Shown here: positions 20,032 through 38,585 of the stretch, piece by piece
Layout of the letters: the number at the start of each line of letters is the position of its first letter
Position numbering within the stretch: the stretch's first letter is position 1
NCBI RefSeq assembly: GCF_052324685.1
Contig: NC_135221.1
Span: 6,989,375 to 7,053,374 of the forward strand
Origin: Brachyhypopomus gauderio
Lineage: Eukaryota > Chordata > Actinopteri > Gymnotiformes > Hypopomidae
Length of the DNA stretch: 64,000 bases
Reading direction: 5' to 3'
Made by a program: the position numbers and the translations under genes
The notes under the pieces: generated by a model
Seen by the model: only the letters and a program-made list of their open reading frames with translations
Told to the model about the DNA's origin: nothing
The model's database searches: none

Positions 20032-20691
20032 TATGGCGGTCCCGCCCCCCGATGACGTCAGTGTGGCGGTCCCGCCCCCCGATGACGTCAGTATGGCGGT
20101 CCCGCCCCCCGATGACGTCAGTATGGCGGTCCCGCCCCCCGATGACGTCAGTATGGCGGTCACGCCCCCCGATGACGTCAGTATGGCGGTCACGCCCCCC
20201 GATGACGTCAGTATGGCGGTCACGCCCCCCGAGGACGTCAGTATGGCGGTCACGCCCCCCGAGGACGTCAGTATGGCGGTCACGCCCCCCGAGGACGTCA
20301 GTATGGCGGTCACGCCCCCCGAGGACGTCAGTATGGCGGTCACGCCCCCCGAGGACGTCAGTATGGCGGTCACGCCCCCCGAGGACGTCAGTATGGCGGT
20401 CACGCCCCCCGAGGACGTCAGTATGGCGGTCACGCCCCCCGAGGACGTCAGTATGGCGGTCACGCCCCCCGAGGACGTCAGTATGGCGGTCACGCCCCCC
20501 GAGGACGTCAGCCCGGTGGTTCCGCCCCCCGAGGACGTCAGCCCGGTGGTTCCGCCCCCTGAGGACGTCAGCCCGGTGGTTCCGCCCCCTGAGGACGTCA
20601 GCCCGGTGGTTCCGCCCCCTGAGGACGTCAGCCCGGTGGTTCCGCCCCCTGAGGACGTCAGCCCGGTGGTTCCGCCCCCCGAGGGTGTCTC
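20032..20691 (+). repeat. 30-bp tandem repeat array (22 units) with CRE-like sites
   Basis: Twenty-two units of exactly 30 bases in the LTR element. The first six contain GATGACGTCA, that is the full palindromic CRE/ATF site TGACGTCA (20053-20060, then every 30 bases to 20203-20210). Later units have GAGGACGTCA and keep only the half site. The last six switch to a CCCGGTGGTTCC variant. Confidence 0.9.
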
Positions 20692-21475
20692 TTCCACGCC
20701 GGTTCCTGTCCCCGCGACCCTGGAGGGGTCGTCCACGCCGGTTCCTGTCCCCGCTGCCCGTCAGCAGTCCACGCCGGTTCCTGTCCCCGCGACCCTGGAG
20801 GGGTCGTCCACGCCGGTTCCTGTCCCCGCTGCCCGTCAGCAGTCCACGCCGGTTCCTGTCCCCGCGACCCTGGAGGGGTCGTCCACGCCGGTTCCTGTCC
20901 CCGCTGCCCGTCAGCAGTCCACGCCGGTTCCTGTCCCCGCGACCCTGGAGGGGTCGTCCACGCCGGTTCCTGTCCCCGCTGCCCGTCAGCAGTCCACGCC
21001 GGTTCCTGTCCCCGCGACCCTGGAGGGGTCGTCCACGCCGGTTCCTGTCCCCGCTGCCCGTCAGCAGTCCACGCCGGTTCCTGTCCCCGCGACCCTGGAG
21101 GGGTTGTCCACGCCGGTTCCTGTCCCCGCTGCCCGTCAGCAGTCCACGCCGGTTCCTGTCCCCGCGACCCTGGAGAGGTCGTCCACGCCGGTTCCTGTCC
21201 CCGCGACCATGGAGAGGTCGTCCACGCCGGTTCCTGTCCCCGCGACCCTGGAGAGGTCGTCCACGCCGGCTCCCGTTCCCGCTGCCCGCCAGCGGACCCT
21301 GCCTGTCCCCGCTGCCCGCCAGCGGACCCTGCCTGTCCCCGCTGCCCGCCAGCGGACCCTGCCTGTCCCCGCTGCCCGCCAGCGGACCCTGCCTGTCCCC
21401 GCTGCCTGTCTGCCGGCTCCAGTTCCCGCTGCCTGTCTGCCGGCTCCTGTTCCCGCTGCCTGCCGCCCGGCCGCA
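20692..21475 (+). repeat. Compound tandem repeats (75, 36 and 30 bp units)
   Basis: Six 75-base units, three shorter units of about 36 bases, four 30-base units containing CAGCGGACCCTGCCTGTCC, and shorter units after that. All are GC-rich and keep multiples of three, so several frames stay open. Unit variants are ordered along the array, which suggests stepwise expansion. Confidence 0.85.
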
Positions 21476-22095
21476 CCTGTCGCCCCAGAGACTGTGCTGC
21501 CCCCTGTTGGGCATGGACTTGGTGTTCCCCCTGCTCCGCCCTTTGCCTCCTATGTTCCGTTGCCCGTGTTCCCCTTGCTCCCTGGTCCCATCCCTGGTTT
21601 TGTTTTGGTCCCTGTCCCCGTGGTTGTGTCTGTCAAGGTCTGTGTTCCTGTTCCCGTGTCTGTTCCCTGTGGTGTCGTCTCTGTCCCTGTCCCCATGTCT
21701 GTTCCCCAAGTTGTCACCCACCTTGTGCCTGTGCCTGTCTCCGTTGTTCATGGTGTCTTTGCCTCTGTGTTTGCCTCCGCCTTGTCCCCTGGCCCCACTC
21801 CCGTGTCTGTCCCCGGTCCTGTACTGTCCGGCCCTGCTCCTTGCCCTGTCCGGTCTCCATGTGCCCCGTGTACCGCCATGCCCCAGCCCAGCTCCTGGCC
21901 CGTCTCTGGTCCCCCTGTCCCTGCCGTGCCCCGGTCTCCGTGCCCTGCTTTCCCCTGGTCTGTTCCTCCGGTCCGTCCCGTGTCTGCTGTCCCTGTCCCT
22001 CGCCGTGTTCCGTGGTTCCCTGTCTTGTCCTAGTCTGGTTCCCTGTCCTGTCTGCCCTTGCGTGCCCCGGAGTGGCACGCTTTGAGGGGGGGTTC

Positions 22096-22539
22096 TGTCA
22101 CGTGCGGCTACGCCCCCTCTCCTAGCTGTCACTCTGGGTTCCCTCGTGTCTGTGTTCTTGCCCGTTTGTCCCGCCCTGCTCGTTAGTTTTATGAATCCCT
22201 CGTTTGTTACCACGCCCCTGTGTCATTGTCATCACCTGTCCCTAGTTTAGTTCTGTGTATAAAAGCCCCTGAGTCTCCCTTGTCCTTTGTCCGGTATTTT
22301 GAATTTATGTGTGATCGTGTCTATCCCACCGCTGTTCTCTGTGCCTGACCGTTTTCGTGTTTCTCCTGTTTCCCGTGCCCCTGTCTTGTGATGCCTGTCT
22401 TCGCCTGCTATTCTGACTGCCCTCCCGTTATGGACCCTGCCTGGCTTTCTGACGACGAGTATGGTATTCCCTTTAATAAATCTCGCTCCTCTCAGCGATT
22501 GTGTCCGTCTCCTCGCTCCGTGGCGCAAGCTACGTTACA
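22096..22539 (+). repeat. Right LTR
   Basis: 444 bases, apparently identical to the left LTR, with TATAAAA at 22258-22264 and AATAAA at 22475-22480. The GAGGGGGGG tract just upstream is the likely polypurine tract. Confidence 0.9.
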
Positions 22540-24272
22540 CCAGATCAGTGTTCCTGCAACCTCACTCAGCCATCACTCTATTTATGCCTATAACCACCAT
22601 TCCTGTATCAATGTTTCTTTCCGGCAAAAATTGAAGACACAAACTACTTTCAACATGACAAAGGGAACATGGAAGTGCATCACATAAACATATTGTAAAA
22701 AATGGATCAAAATAAAAATGTGCGGTGATATCTAATCTTATTTTATTGGCTGGCAGAAGACGCCTGAGAGGCTGGCAGAAGTCAATTTTACATTCATGGC
22801 ATTGGATCAGAACTGATGATTCAGTGCAGTTCCTGTAATTCTTAACAAACGATGCATTCACACAGCCTAACAAAGTGCAAAAAACATAAACAAACAAAAA
22901 ACTTCAATGTGGACCATTGTAAATATTGGACATTTAATTATAGGCCAGATTCATGAACAACTAAGTCTAGTCTTGGACTAAACTGAAGTGCTGATGTTGA
23001 CTCAGTGTTGCAAATAGTTTTAGTCTAGAATAAGGCTTAAACTGGGTCTGGAAATCTGGCCTTATAATAGCTATAATCATTCCATTCACAGTGTGTTTCC
23101 TCAGTATGGTCCCAGTTTTAGGCATCAGTATGCCTACTTATTAACTCAAACCTGAGAGTCCACATTATTCCAGCACAAATACATGATTTTCATAGCATTA
23201 ACTATGACATATTTAAAGAGAAAGGTCATTTCAATAGTTCAATTCAATGTATAAGTAAGAAAGCCTATGTAAGATCACTACAGATAAACACATTTACCTG
23301 CTTTTGTTAGGGCATAAGCCATTTAAATCTATACATTAAGTATATCACACACATCATTCTTTTCAAATTCTAGTTGTAATACAGAATCTGTTCTGGTGTC
23401 AGACCTAGATGAATGATACACCTACAGTACATTTTGAGAGGACTGTACGTTTTGGTTGTGCCTTTGAGTCTTCAAAGGGCATCACTCAATAATTTATACT
23501 AGTCTTAACACTATCTAAGTGTACAGTACATATTTAGTTTTATTCCCTGGTTTGGCGTCCTTGTACACAATATAAGGTGCATTTCATCAAGTGTTCCCAA
23601 GAGGCTTGTGAGTGGACAGACAGAAAAGTAAAATAAATTTCATCTCACTTGAATTATACGGCAGCCACTAGTCATTTGATGACCTAGATTTATATACAGT
23701 GTCCAGCAAATTGTAAATATTCTTTTGATGTAGTCAATTTACTCTGTATTCTATGCAATTACTTGAGCAGGTGTGCACAGAAAAGAACAGATGGTGGCCA
23801 CAAAATCACTGAATTGTGAATCAGGATGTCTCAATTTGCATAACTACACATCTTGACATACCAAGCACAAAGGCCATTGTGTCATTTTGTGGTTTTCACA
23901 GCAGGTGGTGTGATTTTCACTGTTGCGTGCAATCCAAACTTGACATGTTCTTAATGTAAGATATACCTTCATGCTCTTATTTAAAGATCGTATCAAGGAA
24001 CTTTTTCTCTTGTAAGTTCTCACTTAGCAATAAATAGGTGTGAAATAAAAAAAATATGGCACATGATTATTCAAACAGTACCAAAACAAAGTAAAATGCC
24101 ACAAGTACATCACACTTCTGATTTCAAGTGTATTAGGCAGACGTGGTGCTGGACTTAGGAAGGCTCCGTTGCCACTCCAGAAGTACATGCCTGAATGTTG
24201 CAGGTTCCAGTTTCTCATTTTAAGAGTACTCAGAAGCATAAGGTCCTTTGATTTCACGAGCTTCACATAATT

Positions 24273-28079
<3,807 letters not shown>

Positions 28080-28083
28080 CTGA

Positions 28084-28145
<62 letters not shown>

Positions 28146-28899
28146 ATGAATGGGTAGACACAGAGATGATTTATGATGCCTGCGGCAGTTTCATGTGCCG
28201 TTCTTCCACCGAACCCAAATAAACCTCTAGTGACTCTACTTGCAATATCACAGGAAAATTCAGTTCTGACTTTGAGTTCAATGTTATTCTTATGGAGAAG
28301 TTAACATCATGTGAAATATTTGCGCTAACAAACATGTTTCTGCACACTCTCAAATAAAACAACTTAAATCTTTACGCTTGTTTTAACCTTAACCTTTCGC
28401 TGAAACAGATGGGCCTAAATCTTTATCACAGTAAAGGCCGTTACGTTGGCGCCACGGTGTGGCAATAATTGAAACTACATGTATGCTATCAGTGCAAACT
28501 CATGAATGTTAAATAGTTAATTTCTAACATGTTAGGACAACAAAATAAAACCCAAATTATAATGTTGGAAAACAAAAATAACACAACAATCTACAGTATT
28601 GTAATAAAATAACCAGTAAAAAGCTTTTTTAAATACCCACTAAAATATTTTCTACTAACAGAAACATGTTTAATGAACAAACAATTTTGGTAACCCAAAT
28701 CTTCAGTCCTGACAGTTTTAATCCCACTCAGACAGATTTTCAATCTCCTGAAGCCATTCTCTGTCAACCTAAACAAACAAGGGTAGCATACAGTCACTTG
28801 AACAAAAATATAACTGAAGACAGAACTACTGACACAAAAATCATAAAGGATAATATTCCTAGCTTTACATTTAAGGAATGCAAGTGCCATGCATCATAA

Positions 28900-31800
28900 T
28901 CATAACTTCTCATTGTTCACCTGTTGTTTTTTCAACTCAGTATTGCTTAAGGAAGGGGTCGACGACTCTGCTAAGCCCATGTCGACAAGCTCCCTCTGGG
29001 ATCCTTGTGACCATTGCATCTGGTTGTCCAGAGTCTCCCAAATGTTGCTCTCAAAGGCATACGAGTCCCCAGCAGTGAACTCTGAGCACTGCCTTTTGGA
29101 GCACGACGGTGTCTCCTCCTCCTCCTCCTCTTCTTCGTGCGTTCTTTTGCTTGGAAGCCCTGGATAGCCAAACATACAGACAAAACTGCCCGAGTTTAAT
29201 AAATAGCGATGGCCATAACGAATGATTACGATTGGACAACGGTTGAATACACTGTTACTGTAAGTCATGTACAATTACATAGTGTGCAGTGTGCTGTTGC
29301 TACTGTTGGACCATACACAAGTACAGGGGAAACGTCACTTGCCATTTTCAGGTTCCTCATGGCTGTTCCACTCAGACATAATCGTCTCTGAAGCCTAGCA
29401 GAAAGAAATCAGAAAATATGCAAATCACAAACAAATGTAGCACATTTGATTGGCATAACCATCATCTTGCCTTTTCTAACACAAACAATTCACAAACAGT
29501 ACAAGAAGGTAAGTGTAGTGTTTAGGCAGCAAAAAAACCTTTTCAGAAGTACATCTGCTTCTGGAAACAAATCGCCCATTTATGACTCTCTGAAGTTTTT
29601 GATGTAAGGGGAAAGACAGGTCATAGCTGCTCTGCACCTAAAACAGACACATACGATAATGTTTTGGACATACATGAACAAATGACATTAAAGTTCAAGC
29701 TTAAGGCTGACTATGTACTATCTGTCAGATTTGATTTCAACAGCCACGTGAAGTGTACCTTCATGGTAGTCAGACAGGCGGTGCGAAAATCGACACTGCT
29801 ACTGCTGCTCACAATACTCTTTACAGAGCTCAGAATCACCGACATGGCAGACTGAAGCCTCTCTTGGGACTATACACACAATCATATGCAGGCACACACT
29901 CAAACACAATGAAGCCAAATGCAGCTGTGAGCTGTGAGAATATATGAAGTTAAATTAAATGAATGGTGTCAAAACGTCTTGCCTTGTTTCTTTTTAGAAA
30001 TCCCCTGAGGGCACTTTTCAGTAACGACTGCAGGGCTGATCTTACTTTGTCATCATTGTACCAAAGCACCTTGTCCAAACATCTCTCTAAAGTTTCTTCA
30101 CTCCCTTAATATAATGTAAAAGGTAAAACAGACAGTGGTTACAACAAACGAAAATCCACTGCAGGTAAACTACAGACCCAGGAAGCATTACAAATGCAGG
30201 ATGAACTGGGTCTAGCCGCTGCAGCAGGACTCACTGATCTGAACCGTACCGATGACGTCAGAGAGCTGGGAGTGGAAGGGGTCTCTGTACTCGAAGAGAA
30301 GGAAAAGCATGACAGTCTGCTGCACGGTGTGCTCAGGCTCAACCCGCCTCCCCTGCGGTTGAGTGTCGTCCTCATCGTCTACAGAAAACTCCACCTCACA
30401 GGACACAGATCCTAGATAGACAAAAAAAGCCACATACTTTGAGCATCACATGAACTAAACACCTTTTACAAAGGGGATTGTTGATTATTTTTTTTGTGTG
30501 TTACTGAGGAGATGGCCTTCCTTAGTGTTCCCCCTCAAACCGAACCCTGTACGTATATTACCCTGACCGCTTTGCGACTCTGCGTGGCGGACTCGAGCCA
30601 GCCCCAGCTCCACCCAGGCCGGGGAGTCAGCCAGGCTGTGGAGGAAGCTCAGCTGGGTCGCCCCTTCTCCTCTCTTCAGAGGAACACCACTGGGACTGTA
30701 CACCAACACGTGACACGGATGTTAAGGTACAACTGCTCACAAGTCGAGGCAAAGCAAGTTCATTTGCTCATTAAGACATGACATAAGATTACATCACCAT
30801 CATTGTAGTAAGATAATGTAGTGGAGAGAAGATATAATACCCTTGTTATTGTTATATGCCTCAATTATATATGTTATATATGCCTCAATTCAGTCATATC
30901 AAATTAACAAGGCTGCTGTAACAGTATGTGCTCATTAGCACAACATAATTATGCACACCCCAAAACTGAGGGATGCCATAACTGTATCTAAAAAATACAC
31001 TCTGCCAGTGACAGTTATCTTTACATTACAAAGGATATGTGTATATGTGAAAGTCGAGTTGGCCAGTTAGGGTACTGGTCCATACAGGGCCTGAGGGTGG
31101 CCAGGGTAGCCATACTCAACTCTCCACACAACCCTGCCTCCATGACTTCAGAAGGCAGTAGGAGAGCCACTCTCTCCCCCAAAACAGGGTGCATTCTCGT
31201 ACATGTAGGGAGGCATGCCATGGTGAACGGAGTCCTTTGGAGAAAAGTATCACAGATAGCAAGGTTTGATCTTCAGAGTTTTAAGTTAATCAATTATTAA
31301 TAGCCTGACTTTGTGATTATCAAAAATATGTGAAAACTGTATTAGGTGAATAAAATTCCAAACTGTGCCATGTGGTTTTTATAGAAATAAGGACTAACTG
31401 GGAAAATATGGTACTGTCCATGGAAATGGCATGATCCATAAGTGAAAGTCTATTCTTGGCTCTATAAGGGAAAAAATTGCAATAATTAGCTGGTAGCACA
31501 GTGGGACTATGGAACAACAAGGGTGACTGGCATTTAATTTGACCTGAATACTTGGCTGTGTGAGTGTTCTTTATCCCTGACTTTGAAGACAATCGTGACC
31601 TATATTAGATAAAGAATGATTGAAACCCAGTTTCACTAGTGTGGTTAGCCAGAAGTCATGTTAAAACTACTGTGTTTAGAATGACCAGTCCCTGACCTTA
31701 CCTTAGCATTAACAAGACTGAGTCTTTGAAGAAATGTTGCAGTAGCGGCCTCCGTTTCCTGCTTGTCCTGGTCGTCCTATAAGAAACCAAATTAATCTGA

Positions 31801-32646
31801 TGGATCTGCATCACACATACACTCATGCTGGGTTAAAACACATTTTCTTTGTGATTGGTGACTAGACATACAAACCTGGAACGAGCAAACAAAATGCAAA
31901 GGCCCAAAGATGTTTGAGAACATTTGAAGGTCTTCTTCACAAGGACAGTCACAAAAATAGATACTGGAAGAAAGTCTCGCTGTAGCCTCTAAAAAAGGCA
32001 AAACAAATAAAAACAATACAGATTATTAATAGTCAACTTTCAAAATGCGCCTTTTTGTGTTACACAACTCTTAAAAATAAGTTGCTAGGCTTAATAAAAA
32101 AACCTGCCATTCTGGACATGTTCCTCTGACATTCTGAAACACCAAGGACCAGCAGATGCAACTGTAAACAAGCAAAATTGATTTCTCAATCTAATTAAGT
32201 AAACAAATAAGTAACTGCCTTAATTGCTTCCTCGGACCGGTGTACGTTGGTCGTCTGACAGCCTGCATGCTGTGGACCCGCAGAACCAGCAAGCCCCCTC
32301 GGCCGTCTGGACGAGCACTGCTACGTTTAGACTCAGTGCAATCATTACGGGTCAGAACCATCAGTAACCTGATAACCTGAAAGAAAGTGAACGCAGACAC
32401 AGTTTCTCCCAAAAACTAAACACAACTGCTGCATGTCTACGTTGAGCCACACCTCAGTAGTAGAGAGAAGATTAGCTAGATAGCTAACGAGTCATGAAAC
32501 CCACTCAGTCAACGTTAACACAGAGAACTCTCCCCCTCTGTAGCTAGAAAGTTGGTTACCACCACAGTTTTATCGTGCTGTGAGAAGAATTCATAATTTA
32601 AAAAAGGCCAATTAGTTTTAACTACCTGCTGCAGTTTAGATGTCAT
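28900..32646 (-). CDS. TOP6BL-like gene, copy 2
   Basis: All exons found in copy 1 are present with the same splice signals, from the start ATG (32644-32646) to the stop (28900-28902). Visible coding differences from copy 1 are His for Gln in exon 3 (LHLLV) and Cys for Tyr in exon 2 (NDCTE). This is one of two complete copies in the window. Identity is tentative as for copy 1. Confidence 0.6.
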
Positions 32647-34083
32647 TTTATCATACGTTAGTTATAAGCTAGCTCTCTGGGCACGTGCCGTAAATGGGGA
32701 CTAGTGGGTTGTTAATTACTGTAACCAGGGGTGTAGTGGAGGGGGGGGGGGGTCGCGGGGGGACGCGCCCTTTAGGACTACACCACTGACTGTAACTAAA
32801 TAATTACTGTAACCAAGTATATACTGTAACTAAATAATTACTGTAACCAAGTATTTACTGTAACTAAATAATTACTGTAACCAAGTAATTACTGTAACTA
32901 AATTAGCTAGCATCAGAGCTTGAAGGAGGTTTCATGTTTAAAATAACCTAATACATAAGCAGGGTTGCCAACTCTCACACAATGAGCACGAGACACACGC
33001 ATTTGACTGTCTTCACACGCTCTCACGCCACACATCCGATTTCTCACGCCGAAAAAAAATCTAGTTTATTTACCTCTGATTCAATGAGTTACTAGTTCGC
33101 TCTGGTGCCGACCACTGGCGATCGATCGATCGCGATATAATACTTAATTTGTGTCCATTTTACCATTTTACATTCGCCACACCCCCCCTTATCTCTATAT
33201 GGACTTAACCTTAAAAATCTATAGTAATCTTAACACCAGACCACCTCTTTAAAAGGCTTCCCTGTAAAAAGTGATAGTCAGAACGCAGATAAATCCTTCA
33301 CAAGATTTATAGACTTATATTCCACTCTAAAGTTTGCTAGACTCACCTTATCAAGCTGTCTAATGTATCCTTCAGTGAAGCGTTTTCATTTGCATGTAAT
33401 GATGGGTATTTGTGTACGTCTGTGTGCGTGTTCATGTCTATGTGTGTGTGTGTGTGTGTGTGTGTTTACATTCTTGTTTTCAGCCTAGTCATCTGCTGAT
33501 CATGATTTCCTCACATGAATGCAGGGATGTTTCGTAGCAATTACAAGCGGATTTCTGCATGTCATGAGTTTTTTGTTAGTTTCATGTGTATCTATAGTGT
33601 GTAAGGCTAATTATATAGACCGAGGATGCAGAAGTCTGAGCTCAGCCAATGAGATTACAAAGACCTAGAATTCTATGCAATGCTATGTAAATGTCAGAAA
33701 CAAATAAATAAACAAAGAACTCATTTGCATCTATTTTAATTGTGCAATATGAATATTTGACAACAGTTTATTAACTAAAACTTTAACTTATTAACTTATT
33801 CTACATAATAGTTCATCGATCACAACAATACTAATAATCATGAATATAAAGATTTGTAATGTATGCACCAAATCCATCGATTCTTATTATTTACAGTATC
33901 TACAAGCTGGATTCAGAGATACATGAAAGGTATCATAACATAAATAATACATAAATAATAATTGCCTTTACAACATAAATAATAAATATATATAACATTA
34001 AATAACTTTTTTTTTTTTTTTTTTTTTTGGAGCAAGCACATTCAGTTCAGGAATCTTCACAATGCTGGCACAGCATCTGGATG

Positions 34084-35238
<1,155 letters not shown>

Positions 35239-35281
35239 CTACTGTTGGACCATACACAAGTACAGGGGAAACGTCACTTGC

Positions 35282-38200
35282 CATTTTCAGGTTCCTCATG
35301 GCTGTTCCACTCAGACATAATCGTCTCTGAAGCCTAGCAGAAAGAAATCAGAAAATATGCAAATCACAAACAAATGTAGCACATTTGATTGGCATAACCA
35401 TCATCTTGCCTTTTCTAACACAAACAATTCACAAACAGTACAAGAAGGTAAGTGTAGTGTTTAGGCAGCAAAAAAACCTTTTCAGAAGTACATCTGCTTC
35501 TGGAAACAAATCGCCCATTTATGACTCTCTGAAGTTTTTGATGTAAGGGGAAAGACAGGTCATAGCTGCTCTGCACCTAAAACAGACACATACGATAATG
35601 TTTTGGACATACATGAACAAATGACATTAAAGTTCAAGCTTAAGGCTGACTATGTACTATCTGTCAGATTTGATTTCAACAGCCACGTGAAGTGTACCTT
35701 CATGGTAGTCAGACAGGCGGTGCGAAAATCGACACTGCTACTGCTGCTCACAATACTCTTTACAGAGCTCAGAATCACCGACATGGCAGACTGAAGCCTC
35801 TCTTGGGACTATACACACAATCATATGCAGGCACACACTCAAACACAATGAAGCCAAATGCAGCTGTGAGCTGTGAGAATATATGAAGTTAAATTAAATG
35901 AATGGTGTCAAAACGTCTTGCCTTGTTTCTTTTTAGAAATCCCCTGAGGGCACTTTTCAGTAACGACTGCAGGGCTGATCTTACTTTGTCATCATTGTAC
36001 CAAAGCACCTTGTCCAAACATCTCTCTAAAGTTTCTTCACTCCCTTAATATAATGTAAAAGGTAAAACAGACAGTGGTTACAACAAACGAAAATCCACTG
36101 CAGGTAAACTACAGACCCAGGAAGCATTACAAATGCAGGATGAACTGGGTCTAGCCGCTGCAGCAGGACTCACTGATCTGAACCGTACCGATGACGTCAG
36201 AGAGCTGGGAGTGGAAGGGGTCTCTGTACTCGAAGAGAAGGAAAAGCATGACAGTCTGCTGCACGGTGTGCTCAGGCTCAACCCGCCTCCCCTGCGGTTG
36301 AGTGTCGTCCTCATCGTCTACAGAAAACTCCACCTCACAGGACACAGATCCTAGATAGACAAAAAAAGCCACATACTTTGAGCATCACATGAACTAAACA
36401 CCTTTTACAAAGGGGATTGTTGATTATTTTTTTTGTGTGTTACTGAGGAGATGGCCTTCCTTAGTGTTCCCCCTCAAACCGAACCCTGTACGTATATTAC
36501 CCTGACCGCTTTGCGACTCTGCGTGGCGGACTCGAGCCAGCCCCAGCTCCACCCAGGCCGGGGAGTCAGCCAGGCTGTGGAGGAAGCTCAGCTGGGTCGC
36601 CCCTTCTCCTCTCTTCAGAGGAACACCACTGGGACTGTACACCAACACGTGACACGGATGTTAAGGTACAACTGCTCACAAGTCGAGGCAAAGCAAGTTC
36701 ATTTGCTCATTAAGACATGACATAAGATTACATCACCATCATTGTAGTAAGATAATGTAGTGGAGAGAAGATATAATACCCTTGTTATTGTTATATGCCT
36801 CAATTATATATGTTATATATGCCTCAATTCAGTCATATCAAATTAACAAGGCTGCTGTAACAGTATGTGCTCATTAGCACAACATAATTATGCACACCCC
36901 AAAACTGAGGGATGCCATAACTGTATCTAAAAAATACACTCTGCCAGTGACAGTTATCTTTACATTACAAAGGATATGTGTATATGTGAAAGTCGAGTTG
37001 GCCAGTTAGGGTACTGGTCCATACAGGGCCTGAGGGTGGCCAGGGTAGCCATACTCAACTCTCCACACAACCCTGCCTCCATGACTTCAGAAGGCAGTAG
37101 GAGAGCCACTCTCTCCCCCAAAACAGGGTGCATTCTCGTACATGTAGGGAGGCATGCCATGGTGAACGGAGTCCTTTGGAGAAAAGTATCACAGATAGCA
37201 AGGTTTGATCTTCAGAGTTTTAAGTTAATCAATTATTAATAGCCTGACTTTGTGATTATCAAAAATATGTGAAAACTGTATTAGGTGAATAAAATTCCAA
37301 ACTGTGCCATGTGGTTTTTATAGAAATAAGGACTAACTGGGAAAATATGGTACTGTCCATGGAAATGGCATGATCCATAAGTGAAAGTCTATTCTTGGCT
37401 CTATAAGGGAAAAAATTGCAATAATTAGCTGGTAGCACAGTGGGACTATGGAACAACAAGGGTGACTGGCATTTAATTTGACCTGAATACTTGGCTGTGT
37501 GAGTGTTCTTTATCCCTGACTTTGAAGACAATCGTGACCTATATTAGATAAAGAATGATTGAAACCCAGTTTCACTAGTGTGGTTAGCCAGAAGTCATGT
37601 TAAAACTACTGTGTTTAGAATGACCAGTCCCTGACCTTACCTTAGCATTAACAAGACTGAGTCTTTGAAGAAATGTTGCAGTAGCGGCCTCCGTTTCCTG
37701 CTTGTCCTGGTCGTCCTATAAGAAACCAAATTAATCTGATGGATCTGCATCACACATACACTCATGCTGGGTTAAAACACATTTTCTTTGTGATTGGTGA
37801 CTAGACATACAAACCTGGAACGAGCAAACAAAATGCAAAGGCCCAAAGATGTTTGAGAACATTTGAAGGTCTTCTTCACAAGGACAGTCACAAAAATAGA
37901 TACTGGAAGAAAGTCTCGCTGTAGCCTCTAAAAAAGGCAAAACAAATAAAAACAATACAGATTATTAATAGTCAACTTTCAAAATGCGCCTTTTTGTGTT
38001 ACACAACTCTTAAAAATAAGTTGCTAGGCTTAATAAAAAAACCTGCCATTCTGGACATGTTCCTCTGACATTCTGAAACACCAAGGACCAGCAGATGCAA
38101 CTGTAAACAAGCAAAATTGATTTCTCAATCTAATTAAGTAAACAAATAAGTAACTGCCTTAATTGCTTCCTCGGACCGGTGTACGTTGGTCGTCTGACAG

Positions 38201-38585
38201 CCTGCATGCTGTGGACCCGCAGAACCAGCAAGCCCCCTCGGCCGTCTGGACGAGCACTGCTACGTTTAGACTCAGTGCAATCATTACGGGTCAGAACCAT
38301 CAGTAACCTGATAACCTGAAAGAAAGTGAACGCAGACACAGTTTCTCCCAAAAACTAAACACAACTGCTGCATGTCTACGTTGAGCCACACCTCAGTAGT
38401 AGAGAGAAGATTAGCTAGATAGCTAACGAGTCATGAAACCCACTCAGTCAACGTTAACACAGAGAACTCTCCCCCTCTGTAGCTAGAAAGTTGGTTACCA
38501 CCACAGTTTTATCGTGCTGTGAGAAGAATTCATAATTTAAAAAAGGCCAATTAGTTTTAACTACCTGCTGCAGTTTAGATGTCAT
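35282..38585 (-). pseudogene. TOP6BL-like gene, copy 3, lacking the last exon
   Basis: Start codon at 38583-38585. All exons to the short one ending at 35282 are present, but the final exon (about 86 codons with the acidic run and Trp-containing C-terminus) is lost in the deletion. The intron donor after that short exon now leads directly into PABP coding sequence, so any transcript would either read through or splice to a cryptic acceptor in PABP. It carries the Cys variant of exon 2, like copy 2. Confidence 0.6.

Larger units (their letters stand above)
19340..22033 (+). other. Long open frame of the LTR element, repeat-rich and proline-rich (897 codons)
   Basis: An open frame that begins inside the left LTR and runs through the internal region. 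After a basic, Ser/Arg-rich N-terminal part it consists of repeats: 22 ten-residue units (mainly MAVTPPEDVS, later PVVPPPEDVS), then units of STPVPVPATLEGS and STPVPVPAARQQ, then TLPVPAARQR, then a Val/Pro-rich end. No gag, protease or polymerase motif is visible. Other frames on both strands are open over the same interval because repeat lengths are multiples of three and GC-rich. Openness alone is therefore weak evidence for a protein, and I do not call it a gene. Confidence 0.45.
19048..22539 (+). mobile_element. Non-autonomous LTR retrotransposon (3.49 kb)
   Basis: Two 444-base LTRs (19048-19491 and 22096-22539) begin TGTCACGTGCGG and end GCTACGTTACA. They look identical base for base. 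A 5-bp target duplication CCAGA flanks the element (19043-19047, 22540-22544), and copies 1 and 5 show the uninterrupted site. The internal 2.6 kb has no reverse transcriptase, integrase or protease. It consists mainly of GC-rich tandem repeats. A purine-rich tract precedes the right LTR (22085-22092). No obvious tRNA primer-binding site follows the left LTR. Identical LTRs and absence from the other copies indicate a recent insertion after the unit was duplicated. It lies in the spacer between PABP and the adam19 3' end. Confidence 0.92.

Noticed and set aside
20032-20691. Regular 30-base repeats that might suggest a CRISPR array
   Set aside because: Units are contiguous with no unique spacers, lie inside an LTR element and occur in a eukaryotic genome.
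19571-22213. An 880-codon open frame on the minus strand through the LTR element, and a 699-codon frame on the plus strand
   Set aside because: Repeat units are multiples of three and GC-rich, so any stop-free frame in one unit stays open throughout. They are composition artefacts.
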